Assembly: GCA_017610485.1 (NCBI GenBank)
Contig: JAFCBY010000067.1
Location: 1-10,651, forward strand
From: Candidatus Falkowiibacteriota bacterium
Lineage (GTDB): Archaea > Iainarchaeota > Iainarchaeia > Iainarchaeales > GCA-2688035
Direction of reading: 5' to 3'
Length of the DNA: 10,651 nt
Shown: piece by piece, positions 1 through 5,853 of the stretch
Layout: each line of letters begins with the position of its first letter
How positions within the stretch are numbered: position 1 is the first letter of the stretch
Program-made: the position numbers and the translations under genes
The notes under the pieces: model-generated
What the model was told of the DNA's origin: nothing
What the model saw: only the letters and a program-made list of their open reading frames with translations
The model's database searches: none

Positions 1-798
1 CTTGTCGGCAGTTATGTACGGCAGGTTTATGTCTGTCTCAAGCACTGTTGACAGCTCAATCTTTGCCTTTTCGGCTGCTTCCCTAAGCCTCTGAATTGCC
101 ATTGGGTCCTTTTTCAAATCAAGGCCTTGTTCTTTTTTGAATTCTGTGGCGAGGTAGTCAACCAAAACATTGTCCATATCTGTTCCGCCAAGTTGGGTGT
201 CCCCAGAGGTTGATTTTACCTCGAAGACCCCGTCCCCGAAGTCCATTATGGTTACGTCCAGGGTTCCGCCGCCAAAGTCAAACACAAGGATTTTTTGGTC
301 CTTTCCCTTCTTGTCAAGGCCATATGCAAGCGACGCAGCCGTTGGCTCGTTTACAATCCTTATGACTTCAAGGCCTGCGATCTTTCCTGCGTCCTTTGTT
401 GCCTGCCTTTGGTTGTCATCAAAGTAGGCCGGTACGGTAATCACTGCCTTTTCAACCTTCTCTCCCAAAAATTCTTCCGCGTCCTTCTTTATCTTCTGCA
501 GCACAAACGCGCTGAGCTGCGGCGGCGTGTATTCCTTGCCTTGGGCCTTGTACTTGAAATCAGTGCCCATTTTTCTCTTGAAAGCGGTAAAGGTGTTCTC
601 CGGGTTGCTTACGGCCTGCCTTTTGGCCGGTTCCCCTACAAGAATCTGTCCGTCTTTTGTAAATGCCACATAGCTTGGGAAGGCCTTGCCGTAAACGCTT
701 GCACCCTCAGCGCTTGCTATAATTCTCGGCTTTCCTGCTTCCAAAAAAGCTGCTGCTGAGTTGCTGGTCCCAAGGTCCACGCCTATCGTTTTTGTCAT
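1..798 (-). CDS. dnaK: Molecular chaperone DnaK (Hsp70), N-terminal part, cut by the left edge
   Basis: ATP-dependent cytosolic Hsp70 that binds unfolded segments of client proteins; GrpE exchanges its nucleotide. The window holds the first 266 codons, open through base 1, so most of the nucleotide-binding domain is present and the substrate-binding domain is missing. Visible signatures are the phosphate-1 motif VDLGTSNSAAA near residue 6 (usually DLGTTNS), TVPAYFDDNQRQAT and IVNEPTAASLAYG, then the phosphate-2 motif FDFGGGTLDVTIMDFG followed by STSGDTQLGGTDMDN. The ATG at 796-798 has an AAAGGAG ribosome binding site at 808-814, nine bases upstream. The preceding small ORF stops with TGA at 799-801, directly abutting this ATG, so the gene is translated as part of the grpE operon. 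DnaK and GrpE in archaea are generally regarded as acquired from bacteria. dnaJ may follow outside the window. Confidence 0.97.
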   Translation of the reverse strand, partial: MTKTIGVDLGTSNSAAAFLEAGKPRIIASAEGASVYGKAFPSYVAFTKDGQILVGEPAKRQAVSNPENTFTAFKRKMGTDFKYKAQGKEYTPPQLSAFVLQKIKKDAEEFLGEKVEKAVITVPAYFDDNQRQATKDAGKIAGLEVIRIVNEPTAASLAYGLDKKGKDQKILVFDFGGGTLDVTIMDFGDGVFEVKSTSGDTQLGGTDMDNVLVDYLATEFKKEQGLDLKKDPMAIQRLREAAEKAKIELSTVLETDINLPYITADK

Positions 799-1026
799 TC
801 ATATCATCTCCTTTATTTTGCAAACAACAGCCGTTTTTTTGCTGTGTTTTAAATGTAATCCAATCAATTCACTCCATTGTTTCAAATTGTTCTTTGGCAC
901 ACCCAATCTGTAAATTTGTTTGCGTGCAATTATCTGCTTTCCCTTTAAGTAATATGGCTGTGTGCGTTTCTTTATTTTTATTATTGAATTATTTTCCGAA
1001 AAGTTAAACCAATTGTAATTTACCAT
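799..1026 (-). CDS. Small basic protein of unknown function between grpE and dnaK
   Basis: I do not recognise this protein. It has about 75 residues from ATG 1026; GTG at 1032 or 1035 would add two or three. It is lysine-rich and clearly more AT-rich than its neighbours. The segment RKQIYRLGVPKNNLKQWSEL followed by a short strand (KKTAVVCKI) has a faint resemblance to the GvPk...lgl layout of AbrB/SpoVT-type DNA-binding hairpins, but this is weak. The case for a real gene comes from context. Its TGA (799-801) abuts the dnaK ATG, it houses the dnaK ribosome binding site, and its start region overlaps or nearly touches the stop of the preceding 31-codon ORF. GTG 1032 would give a GTGA overlap; ATG 1026 leaves two bases. 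A TATA-like stretch at 1047-1052 could also give it or dnaK a private promoter. Confidence 0.5.
   Translation of the reverse strand: MVNYNWFNFSENNSIIKIKKRTQPYYLKGKQIIARKQIYRLGVPKNNLKQWSELIGLHLKHSKKTAVVCKIKEMI
808..814 (-). promoter_or_regulatory. Ribosome binding site of dnaK
   Basis: The minus strand reads AAAGGAG, nine bases before the dnaK ATG at 798. It lies inside the last codons of the upstream small ORF. It decides the 798 start over an out-of-frame ATG at 802. Confidence 0.7.
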
Positions 1027-1028
1027 AT

Positions 1029-1124
1029 TCACCACTTACTTTTTTTTTTATATCTTCCGATAAACGGGTTTTCCGGAGCAAACTCTTCCGGCAAATCCGC
1101 CGGTCCTGGTTTCAAAAAAATCAT
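1029..1124 (-). CDS. 31-residue small ORF overlapping the grpE stop codon
   Basis: The ATG at 1122-1124 overlaps the grpE TGA (1121-1123) as ATGA, the classic translational-coupling arrangement. The frame runs 31 codons to TGA at 1029-1031. The peptide is proline-rich and acidic in the middle (PADLPEEFAPENPF) and ends with a basic, aromatic tail (GRYKKKSKW). Its codons are richer in G+C than those of the next ORF downstream. The KKK codons come from a run of ten A's on this strand (1040-1049), so its length is sensitive to indels there. I recognise no family. A longer version of the same frame reaches back into grpE to 1244 but is simply a shadow of that gene. Possible roles such as a DnaK/GrpE accessory peptide or a translation-coupling leader are speculation. 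Confidence 0.4.
   Translation of the reverse strand: MIFLKPGPADLPEEFAPENPFIGRYKKKSKW
1047..1052 (-). promoter_or_regulatory. TATA-like box ahead of the second small ORF and dnaK
   Basis: The minus strand reads GATATAAAAAA here, 21-26 bases upstream of ATG 1026. Confirmed-looking leaderless starts elsewhere in this window have boxes 24-30 bases upstream, so the spacing is slightly short. The sequence also encodes part of the 31-codon ORF, so it may be a chance consequence of lysine codons. Confidence 0.25.
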
Positions 1125-1675
1125 TTCTTGTTCACCTTTACCTTTGAATGCCTTAGGGCTTTTCCGTTGAACAAATAACCTTTCTGGATTTCTTCCACAA
1201 TTTCCTCGTCTTCCCTTTCCTTTTCCTTGCACTGCATTACGCATTCGTGCAGCATTGGGTCAAATTGACTGTCCAAACTCTCAATTTCCTCAAGGCCCTC
1301 TGCTTTGAGAACTGCGAGCAGCTGCTTTTTGATTGACTCAATTCCTTTCAAGGCATCATCCTTGCAAACTTCCTGCTGCTGCTCCAAATGCCTTTCCGCT
1401 GCGTCAATGCTGTCAAGCAAGGGCAGCAGTTTCTTAACAAGGCCGGCATTTGCCGCATTTGCAAACATTTGCCTTTCCTTCTCCATCCTCTTCCTGCCGT
1501 TCTCAAATTCTGCCTGAAGCCGTTGCAGTGTTTCCTTCAATTCGGAAACCTCTTGCCTCAGCCCTTTTTCAGCATCCTTATGCGCCAAAGCATGCTTTCC
1601 ATGCTTTTCCTCAGCATCCTTATGCGCCAAAGCATGCTTTCCATGCTTTTCCTCAGCCTTCTTTTCCTTTGCCAT
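1121..1675 (-). CDS. grpE: Nucleotide exchange factor GrpE
   Basis: Co-chaperone that releases ADP from DnaK in the cytosol; it normally acts as a dimer through a long coiled coil. The 184-residue length is usual. Residues 1-37 are a charged His/Lys-rich extension made of two identical 14-residue units (EEKHGKHALAHKDA at 8-21 and 22-35). Residues 38-75 are the coiled coil. The head carries LLPLLDSIDAAERH (83-96), QFDPMLHECVMQ (137-148) and the family hallmark QKGYLFNGKALRHSKVKV (164-181). The ATG at 1675 has a TTTAAA box 24-29 bases upstream, which suggests a leaderless transcript. It is first gene of the grpE-dnaK operon and is divergent from a winged-helix regulator. Its stop overlaps the next small ORF as ATGA. 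Confidence 0.97.
   Translation of the reverse strand: MAKEKKAEEKHGKHALAHKDAEEKHGKHALAHKDAEKGLRQEVSELKETLQRLQAEFENGRKRMEKERQMFANAANAGLVKKLLPLLDSIDAAERHLEQQQEVCKDDALKGIESIKKQLLAVLKAEGLEEIESLDSQFDPMLHECVMQCKEKEREDEEIVEEIQKGYLFNGKALRHSKVKVNKK
1569..1652. repeat. Perfect 42-bp tandem duplication inside grpE
   Basis: Positions 1569-1610 and 1611-1652 are identical over 42 bases, and five more bases of a third unit follow. The unit is a multiple of three, so it duplicates 14 residues in frame in the N-terminal arm of GrpE. Each copy contains the 12-base palindrome AAAGCATGCTTT. The lack of any silent difference points to a recent duplication or ongoing homogenisation. Confidence 0.95.
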
Positions 1676-1697
1676 TACAACACCATTTGATTAAATT

Positions 1698-1711
1698 GTT
1701 TAAACGTTTAC
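1698..1711. promoter_or_regulatory. Overlapping palindromes: candidate operator on the grpE promoter
   Basis: GTTTAAAC (1698-1705) and TAAACGTTTA (1701-1710) are both perfect palindromes sharing five bases. Together they cover the presumed grpE TATA box (TTTAAA, 1699-1704) and its upstream BRE position. They lie in the 87-base spacer between grpE and a divergent winged-helix regulator. A dimeric regulator bound here would block TBP/TFB access. The operator role is inferred; part of the palindromy is inherent to AT-rich TATA elements. Confidence 0.5.
1699..1704 (-). promoter_or_regulatory. TATA box of the grpE operon
   Basis: TTTAAA lies 24-29 bases upstream of the grpE ATG (1675), the same distance seen for other leaderless-looking genes here. 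No Shine-Dalgarno-like sequence precedes that ATG, which fits transcription starting at or near the start codon. Confidence 0.55.
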
Positions 1712-1733
1712 ATAATTCCTTGAACAAAACCTT

Positions 1734-1739
1734 TTTATT
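1734..1739 (+). promoter_or_regulatory. TATA box of the divergent regulator gene
   Basis: The plus strand reads CTTTTTATTC; its TTTATT core lies 24-29 bases upstream of ATG 1763. The bases between are pyrimidine-rich with no ribosome binding site, consistent with a leaderless mRNA. Confidence 0.5.
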
Positions 1740-1762
1740 CTTTTCCTCTTCTTTTCTTTCTT

Positions 1763-2191
1763 ATGGGTAATGATAGGCATGCTTCTTTTAAGATTGTCAT
1801 TAGGCGAATTGAGAGGCCTTTTTCCGGCTCTTTGGAAAAGGAGTTTGAGTGGCTGTGTAAAAGCCTTGGCTTTTTTGAGCCAATTGACAGGGATAAGACT
1901 GCTTCCGAAATCTTTTTGGAGGTTGTCAAGGCAACCGAGGAAAACAGGCCTTTGACAAGCAGCCAGCTTGCAGAATGTGTTGAAATGAGCCGCGGCTCTG
2001 TGGTAAACCATTTGAACAATTTGCAGAGAAGCGGTTTGGTAGTACGGCATGGCAGAAGCTACCTTGCAAGAAGCCGTTCAATGGTTAGAACAATTGAGGA
2101 AATCGAGGAAGACATTGACAGAATCTTCGCCAAGATGAAGAAGACAGCCAAGGAAATTGACGAGGAATTTGGCTTAATGGTTAGGGAATAA
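1763..2191 (+). CDS. Winged-helix transcriptional regulator divergent from grpE-dnaK
   Basis: DNA-binding protein of 142 residues. An N-terminal segment (1-55, with IRRIERPF and a helical stretch around LCKSLGFFEPIDRDKTA) precedes a helix-turn-helix with wing at about 62-103: PLTSSQLAECVEMSRGSVVNHL, then LQRSGLVVRHGRSYLARS. The likely recognition helix is 76-90. Residues 108-136 are an acidic/basic helix (EEIEEDIDRIFAKM) suited to dimerisation. The ATG at 1763 is chosen because a TATA-like box lies 24-29 bases upstream. Position suggests it controls the divergent chaperone operon and its own gene through palindromes in the shared spacer, like other heat-shock repressors. The family match is by fold pattern only; I cannot name a characterised member. 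It converges on the next gene with a two-base gap. Confidence 0.85.
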   Translation: MGNDRHASFKIVIRRIERPFSGSLEKEFEWLCKSLGFFEPIDRDKTASEIFLEVVKATEENRPLTSSQLAECVEMSRGSVVNHLNNLQRSGLVVRHGRSYLARSRSMVRTIEEIEEDIDRIFAKMKKTAKEIDEEFGLMVRE

Positions 2192-2193
2192 TT

Positions 2194-3513
2194 CTATTTG
2201 AAGAATTTTGGAAACCTCTTTTTTAAATCATTTGTTTTTATGAACCAGAAGACACCACTTTTGCCTTTTTGCTGTTGGCCAAATGCACTGTCTATGTAGG
2301 TAAGTTTAACCTTGCTTTCGAGCAGTTCAAAGCCCATTTTTTTAGGCAAATCATAGTAGAGTTGCTGAGTTAACCTTTTTCCTAGGCTGGGCCAGACCTG
2401 CCTAACAAGGTGGGGGCTTGATAGCGTGATTTCCCCGAATCCGTTCTTTGTCGCAAAGTCGGCTAGGCCAAGAATTTCAAGTTCTGGCCAGCTTTTGTAG
2501 CGTTCCCTGTTTTCTTGCCCGAGCTTTGCAGCAATGTCTGATTGCAGTTCAAAGATGTGAATTCTTCCCGGCAATCCCTCTTTTGGTTGGAACAGATGTA
2601 TGTCTGCGTAGGCAAGCGCGTTTCTCAGATGCTGCCTCTTGGGATTGCTCTCTTTAACCAAACTTGCGATTTCCGGAACCTCCATGTAAAATGCGTGTCT
2701 CTCACCATGACTTATTATTATGTTTGAGCTAACAATTCTTTTTGTCTTTCCAACAAAGCTGAATGGGCTAATTCCTTTTCTTACAAGTTCAGCCCTCTTT
2801 TCTTTTGAAAACCTAAAGTTTCTTGAAAACAATGGCTTGCCATATCTTTTGAAATCAACAAAGTGGGTTCTTCTGCCCGGCCTCTGTAAAATCACTGCGT
2901 TCGCGGTTTCTGCCAGAATCCTTAGTTTTTCTGGTTTTTTTTTAGTCCATGATATGCCGGGTGTGCCTGTCTGGTAAAAATCCAGATAAGTTATCATGCT
3001 TACTTTGTTCGGATCATGGCCCAGTCTCTTTATTCCATCAACAAAAGCGGCGGTTTTTTCAAAACCGTGCCTTTCAATCAAAGGGCTTAATCTCATTGCC
3101 ATGATTTGGCTCAATCCAAGTTGTTTTAACTGCCTGGTCATTTCGGACGTTGCCGTTCCCAAAAAATCAGCTAGGCTTTTTGCATCGGCGTATTTCAGCA
3201 TTTCCTGCAAGGCAACCCCTTTTTTCAATCCGTTTTCAACCGTTGTTTTTCCAAGGGAGTCAATCTTTTTCAGCATTGCAATCCTTTCAGCGGCGGGCTT
3301 TTTTGCAACCCTTCTTCCAATCTCAGGAAACTTTTTCTGCAGAGCCTTTGTTTCCAGAGCAAGCTTTTTTGGCGAGGCCATCCTTAGGACGTGCTCTGGG
3401 TTTTCAAGGGTGTGGAGAGCAACCAGCTTTCTCAGGTCCTCTCTTGGCTGTCTTGTCCCGGTAAGTTTTACAAGTTTTCTTTTTGTTCTAATCATCCTTC
3501 TTCTTAGGTTCAT
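2194..3513 (-). CDS. Uncharacterised 439-residue protein with a C-terminal ELQSD-type domain
   Basis: I do not recognise a characterised family. Residues 1-20 are strongly basic (RRRMIRTKRK) and would suit nucleic-acid contact. Residues 25-180 look all-helical and rich in Lys, Leu and Ala. From about 190 the pattern becomes alternating strands and helices. The most distinctive stretch is RIHIFELQSDIAA (317-329), followed by a Trp-Pro-Glu-Leu helix (341-357) and GFGEITLSS (358-366). From memory this resembles the E-I-Q-S-D plus W-x-E-L-a-l-k plus A-x-e-n-G-f layout in domains of phage and conjugative-element polyvalent proteins; that link is tentative. There is no signal peptide or membrane segment. 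The start at 3513 is the first ATG; the ATG at residue 7 is an alternative. The gene stands alone, convergent with the regulator and divergent from the membrane gene. Confidence 0.8.
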   Translation of the reverse strand: MNLRRRMIRTKRKLVKLTGTRQPREDLRKLVALHTLENPEHVLRMASPKKLALETKALQKKFPEIGRRVAKKPAAERIAMLKKIDSLGKTTVENGLKKGVALQEMLKYADAKSLADFLGTATSEMTRQLKQLGLSQIMAMRLSPLIERHGFEKTAAFVDGIKRLGHDPNKVSMITYLDFYQTGTPGISWTKKKPEKLRILAETANAVILQRPGRRTHFVDFKRYGKPLFSRNFRFSKEKRAELVRKGISPFSFVGKTKRIVSSNIIISHGERHAFYMEVPEIASLVKESNPKRQHLRNALAYADIHLFQPKEGLPGRIHIFELQSDIAAKLGQENRERYKSWPELEILGLADFATKNGFGEITLSSPHLVRQVWPSLGKRLTQQLYYDLPKKMGFELLESKVKLTYIDSAFGQQQKGKSGVFWFIKTNDLKKRFPKFFK

Positions 3514-3570
3514 AAAAACAAATTGTTCCTTTTACTAGAAAAAGCTTTGCAATTGCCCCCAAGCAAACTT

Positions 3571-3576
3571 TTTATA
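3571..3576 (+). promoter_or_regulatory. TATA box of the membrane protein-permease pair
   Basis: TTTATA in the context CAAACTTTTTATACTT lies 25-30 bases upstream of ATG 3601, with a purine/A-rich BRE-like stretch before it. It supports the 3601 start and argues against an upstream in-frame start at 3523, which would place the promoter inside the coding region. Confidence 0.65.
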
Positions 3577-3600
3577 CTTCAAAAGCATTCTTTTTCTGTT

Positions 3601-4236
3601 ATGGCCTTGGTAAAACAGGTTGACAGGAAATTGCTCAGGAAGGAATGGCGAATTATCAGCCTTGTCTTTGCCCAGCTTGTCCTGGTACTGCTGGTCGTTT
3701 TCCAACTGCTTCAAATCATTGGCCTGCATGTAAACTTTTACCTAAGGCAAATCCTTTTCAGGCCAAGCACAGACCCTGCAGATTTCATAGTGCTTGGAAT
3801 CGCAATTGTTGCCTTTCTGGCCATGTACTTTGCGGTGAAGAAAAGGCAGCCTGCCCTATACAAGGCGCAGAAGGCCGCGCCAGGCATTATCAAAGAGCAG
3901 GCAAAGCAAAAGCTCCGCAAGGCCAAGACAGAGCCACAGGCACCTGCCCTTCTTTTGATAGAGGCCGCGTTTATCATTACCTTGGTAATCGCAGCATGGG
4001 CATATCTCGACCCGGAAGTTGAACTAATCAAATGGAGTGAAGTTGGCATTGGCCCTCCCCTTACGACCGCAATCAACGCAGTCATTGCAGTAATCGTTTT
4101 TGCGGTTTTTTACTACCTTTACGGCTTTACTGACTGGTACCGGAAGAATCCGGTCTCTGGCTCCAAACCCGGACAGGCCAAGAAAAAACGGACCGAATCC
4201 AGGAAGGCCGAGAAAAAGCGGTCCGGCAAGAAGTAG
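3601..4236 (+). CDS. Four-helix integral membrane protein of unknown function
   Basis: Unrecognised 211-residue membrane protein. Predicted membrane segments by hydrophobicity are about 18-42 (ISLVFAQLVLVLLVVFQLL), 62-79, 115-136 and 157-175. The loop between the second and third (80-112) is strongly basic (KKRQPALYKAQKAA...KQKLRKAK). The last 30 residues form a Lys/Arg/Ser-rich tail. By the positive-inside rule the basic loop and tail should be cytoplasmic. The start is taken at 3601 because of a TATA box 25-30 bases upstream; the in-frame extension to 3523 has no such support. The downstream permease starts nine bases after this stop, so the two are probably co-transcribed, and an accessory role in transport is possible but unproven. 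Confidence 0.8.
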   Translation: MALVKQVDRKLLRKEWRIISLVFAQLVLVLLVVFQLLQIIGLHVNFYLRQILFRPSTDPADFIVLGIAIVAFLAMYFAVKKRQPALYKAQKAAPGIIKEQAKQKLRKAKTEPQAPALLLIEAAFIITLVIAAWAYLDPEVELIKWSEVGIGPPLTTAINAVIAVIVFAVFYYLYGFTDWYRKNPVSGSKPGQAKKKRTESRKAEKKRSGKK

Positions 4237-4245
4237 GTGTTTCCA

Positions 4246-5577
4246 ATGAGGCATCCATTGCACCAGCCAGAACCAAATATCCTGAAGCCAGGGCTTGAGA
4301 GAAACGTTTCCCTGGCCGAGGCAACAGTTTACGGCGTGGGCATTATTGTAGGGGCCGGCATCTATGCCCTTATTGGGGAGGTTGCAGGAATTGCCGGCAA
4401 CAGCATGTGGATGTCATTTGTCCTGGCTGCAGTCGTGGCCTCCTTCACTGCCCTGAGCTACTGCGAGCTGAGCAGCATGTTTCCAAAGTCTGCCGCAGAA
4501 TACACTTATGTAAAGAATGCCCTGAAAAGCGATTTGGCCGGCTTTTTGATAGGCTGGGTTTCCATCTTTGCCGCAATGGTCGGCATCTCAGCGGTTTCCA
4601 TTGGCTTCGCAGGCTACTTTTCAATGCCTTTTGGAACACCGATTGTGCTTACCGCGGTTTCCCTAATTGCATTGCTTACCATAGTGAATTTTCTCGGGGT
4701 CAAGGAAAGCGCAAGGTTAAACCTTGTCTTCACAATAATTGCCGTGCTGGGCTTGGTGGTCATAATTTTTATGGCCCTACCCCTCTTTGGGAGCGTGGAC
4801 TACTTTGCCTCCTCGCAGCCAGGCCTGCCTCTGCCGGGCGTTTTCAACAATGTTGCGGTTGCGGCCGCCTTAATTTTCTTTGCCTTCATTGGCTTTGAGG
4901 ACATTGCAAACATAAGTGAGGAAACCGTAAACGCAAGGCATGCTGTTCCCAAGGCAATCCTCATTTCCCTCGCAATCTCAACAATTCTCTACATCCTTGT
5001 CTCGGTAAGCGTTGTAAGCATTGTGCCCTGGCAGGAGCTTGCAGCCTCCACTGCCCCAATCTCCATTGTGGCCGGCACCATACTCGGCGAACCAGGCTCA
5101 CTAATCTTCTGCTTTATCGCCCTCTTTGCCACGGCAAGCACTGTCCTGATAACCCTGGTTGCGGTTTCAAGGCTCATTTACGGAATGAGCTCGGACCACA
5201 GCCTTCCAGGCATAGTATCCAGAGTTCACAGCAAAACCAAAACCCCGTTTGTTGCAATTGCCTTTACCTCCATAATTGCCATGCTTTTTGTGTTTTCCGG
5301 CTCTTTGAAGCAAGTGGCTTTTGTAAGCAATTTCGGGGTTTTTGCCCTCTTTCTAATGGTCAATATTGCGGCAATAGTCCTGAGGTTTAGAAAGCCAAAA
5401 ATGAAGAGGCCGTTCAAGGCCCCCTGCAACATTGGAAAACTGCCGGTTTTCTCAATTCTGGGTGTAGTAACCATTCTCTTCATGATGAGCAGAATAGAGC
5501 CAGGCGCCGCATTGGTGAGCCTTGCAGCCATTCTGCTGGGCATTCCCATATACTTCCTAATGGCGAGAATAAGATAA
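4246..5577 (+). CDS. APC-superfamily amino acid permease
   Basis: Secondary transporter in the cytoplasmic membrane, most likely moving amino acids or related amines; the substrate cannot be read from sequence. The 443 residues contain about twelve hydrophobic segments. TM1 carries the glycine-rich unwound motif GVGIIVGAGIYALIGEVAG (30-48) that contacts substrate in this family. The loop after TM2 has CELSSMFPKSAAEYTYVK (73-90), and TM6 has FFAFIGFEDIANISEETVN (211-229), both typical of APC amino acid permeases. ATG 4246 is preferred over GTG 4237 because AGGTG at 4235-4239 sits six bases before it, overlapping the stop of the upstream membrane gene. The short spacer and probable RBS indicate co-translation from one mRNA. 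Confidence 0.93.
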   Translation: MRHPLHQPEPNILKPGLERNVSLAEATVYGVGIIVGAGIYALIGEVAGIAGNSMWMSFVLAAVVASFTALSYCELSSMFPKSAAEYTYVKNALKSDLAGFLIGWVSIFAAMVGISAVSIGFAGYFSMPFGTPIVLTAVSLIALLTIVNFLGVKESARLNLVFTIIAVLGLVVIIFMALPLFGSVDYFASSQPGLPLPGVFNNVAVAAALIFFAFIGFEDIANISEETVNARHAVPKAILISLAISTILYILVSVSVVSIVPWQELAASTAPISIVAGTILGEPGSLIFCFIALFATASTVLITLVAVSRLIYGMSSDHSLPGIVSRVHSKTKTPFVAIAFTSIIAMLFVFSGSLKQVAFVSNFGVFALFLMVNIAAIVLRFRKPKMKRPFKAPCNIGKLPVFSILGVVTILFMMSRIEPGAALVSLAAILLGIPIYFLMARIR

Positions 5578-5592
5578 CGCCCAATCCTGCTC

Positions 5593-5742
5593 TCAAAAAA
5601 CCGCAAATAAGGCCAAAAACGCTAAAAACAGGTCATAATACACTGTTTTCTCGGTACCATCCTCTATTTTTGGAATTTCGTGCCCAAAGATATAGCCCCT
5701 CTTCCAGTCAATATATACTATATATTGTCGGGCCACAAACAC
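5593..5742 (-). CDS. Possible 49-residue small protein with hydrophobic C-terminus
   Basis: Tentative. A GTG at 5740-5742 opens a 49-codon frame ending at TGA 5593-5595, closed upstream by TAA. The peptide begins FVARQYIVYIDWKRGYIFG and ends with a hydrophobic stretch YYDLFLAFLALFAVF that could anchor it in the membrane. There is no convincing ribosome binding site, and a frame this long is not improbable by chance. It is listed because it fills most of an otherwise gene-free spacer. I recognise no family. Confidence 0.2.
   Translation of the reverse strand: MFVARQYIVYIDWKRGYIFGHEIPKIEDGTEKTVYYDLFLAFLALFAVF
5709..5727. repeat. Perfect 9+1+9 palindrome
   Basis: CAATATATA, a single C, then TATATATTG form a perfect inverted repeat in the spacer between the convergent permease and methyltransferase genes. 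It could be an operator or a weak hairpin. Because it is entirely A/T in the core, chance is a real alternative. Confidence 0.6.
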
Positions 5743-5769
5743 CTGTTATGTAGCAGTCATTCAGGTGTT
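5738..5769. repeat. 8-bp inverted repeat with 16-base loop
   Basis: AACACCTG (5738-5745) and CAGGTGTT (5762-5769) are exact reverse complements around a 16-base loop. It could form an RNA hairpin on either strand or be a spaced operator. No T-run follows it directly, so it is not an obvious terminator. Confidence 0.5.
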
Positions 5770-5838
5770 ATGCCTACAACTTCTGCAATGCCTGCTATTT
5801 CCTTTATTTCAAGGTTTCACAGAAACTATTTCATGCAC

Positions 5839-5844
5839 AAAAAA
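5839..5844 (-). terminator. Oligo-T terminator candidate after the methyltransferase
   Basis: The minus strand reads TTTTTT beginning about nine bases after the methyltransferase stop. Archaeal RNA polymerase commonly terminates at oligo-T runs without a hairpin, and this is the end of the long minus-strand cluster. Confidence 0.4.
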
Positions 5845-5853
5845 TGCCAATCT

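Noticed and set aside
1125..1244. Upstream extension of the 31-codon ORF into grpE
   Set aside because: The added Arg/Gly/Lys-rich part simply reads grpE in a wrong frame; the ATGA overlap at 1121-1124 is the natural start.
1569..1652. Repeat considered as a CRISPR array
   Set aside because: The two copies are directly adjacent with no spacers and lie in frame within grpE.
2996..3538. 180-codon plus-strand frame opposite the 439-residue gene
   Set aside because: Phe/Ser-rich translation typical of the complement of Lys-rich coding sequence; the minus-strand frame is longer and more protein-like.
3523..3600. Upstream extension of the four-helix membrane protein
   Set aside because: The in-frame TTG start lies upstream of a good TATA box at 3571-3576 that predicts a leaderless start at ATG 3601.
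5700..5790. Hairpin-rich segment considered as a tRNA
   Set aside because: No acceptor stem pairing, no GTTC-type T loop and no plausible anticodon arm could be assembled.
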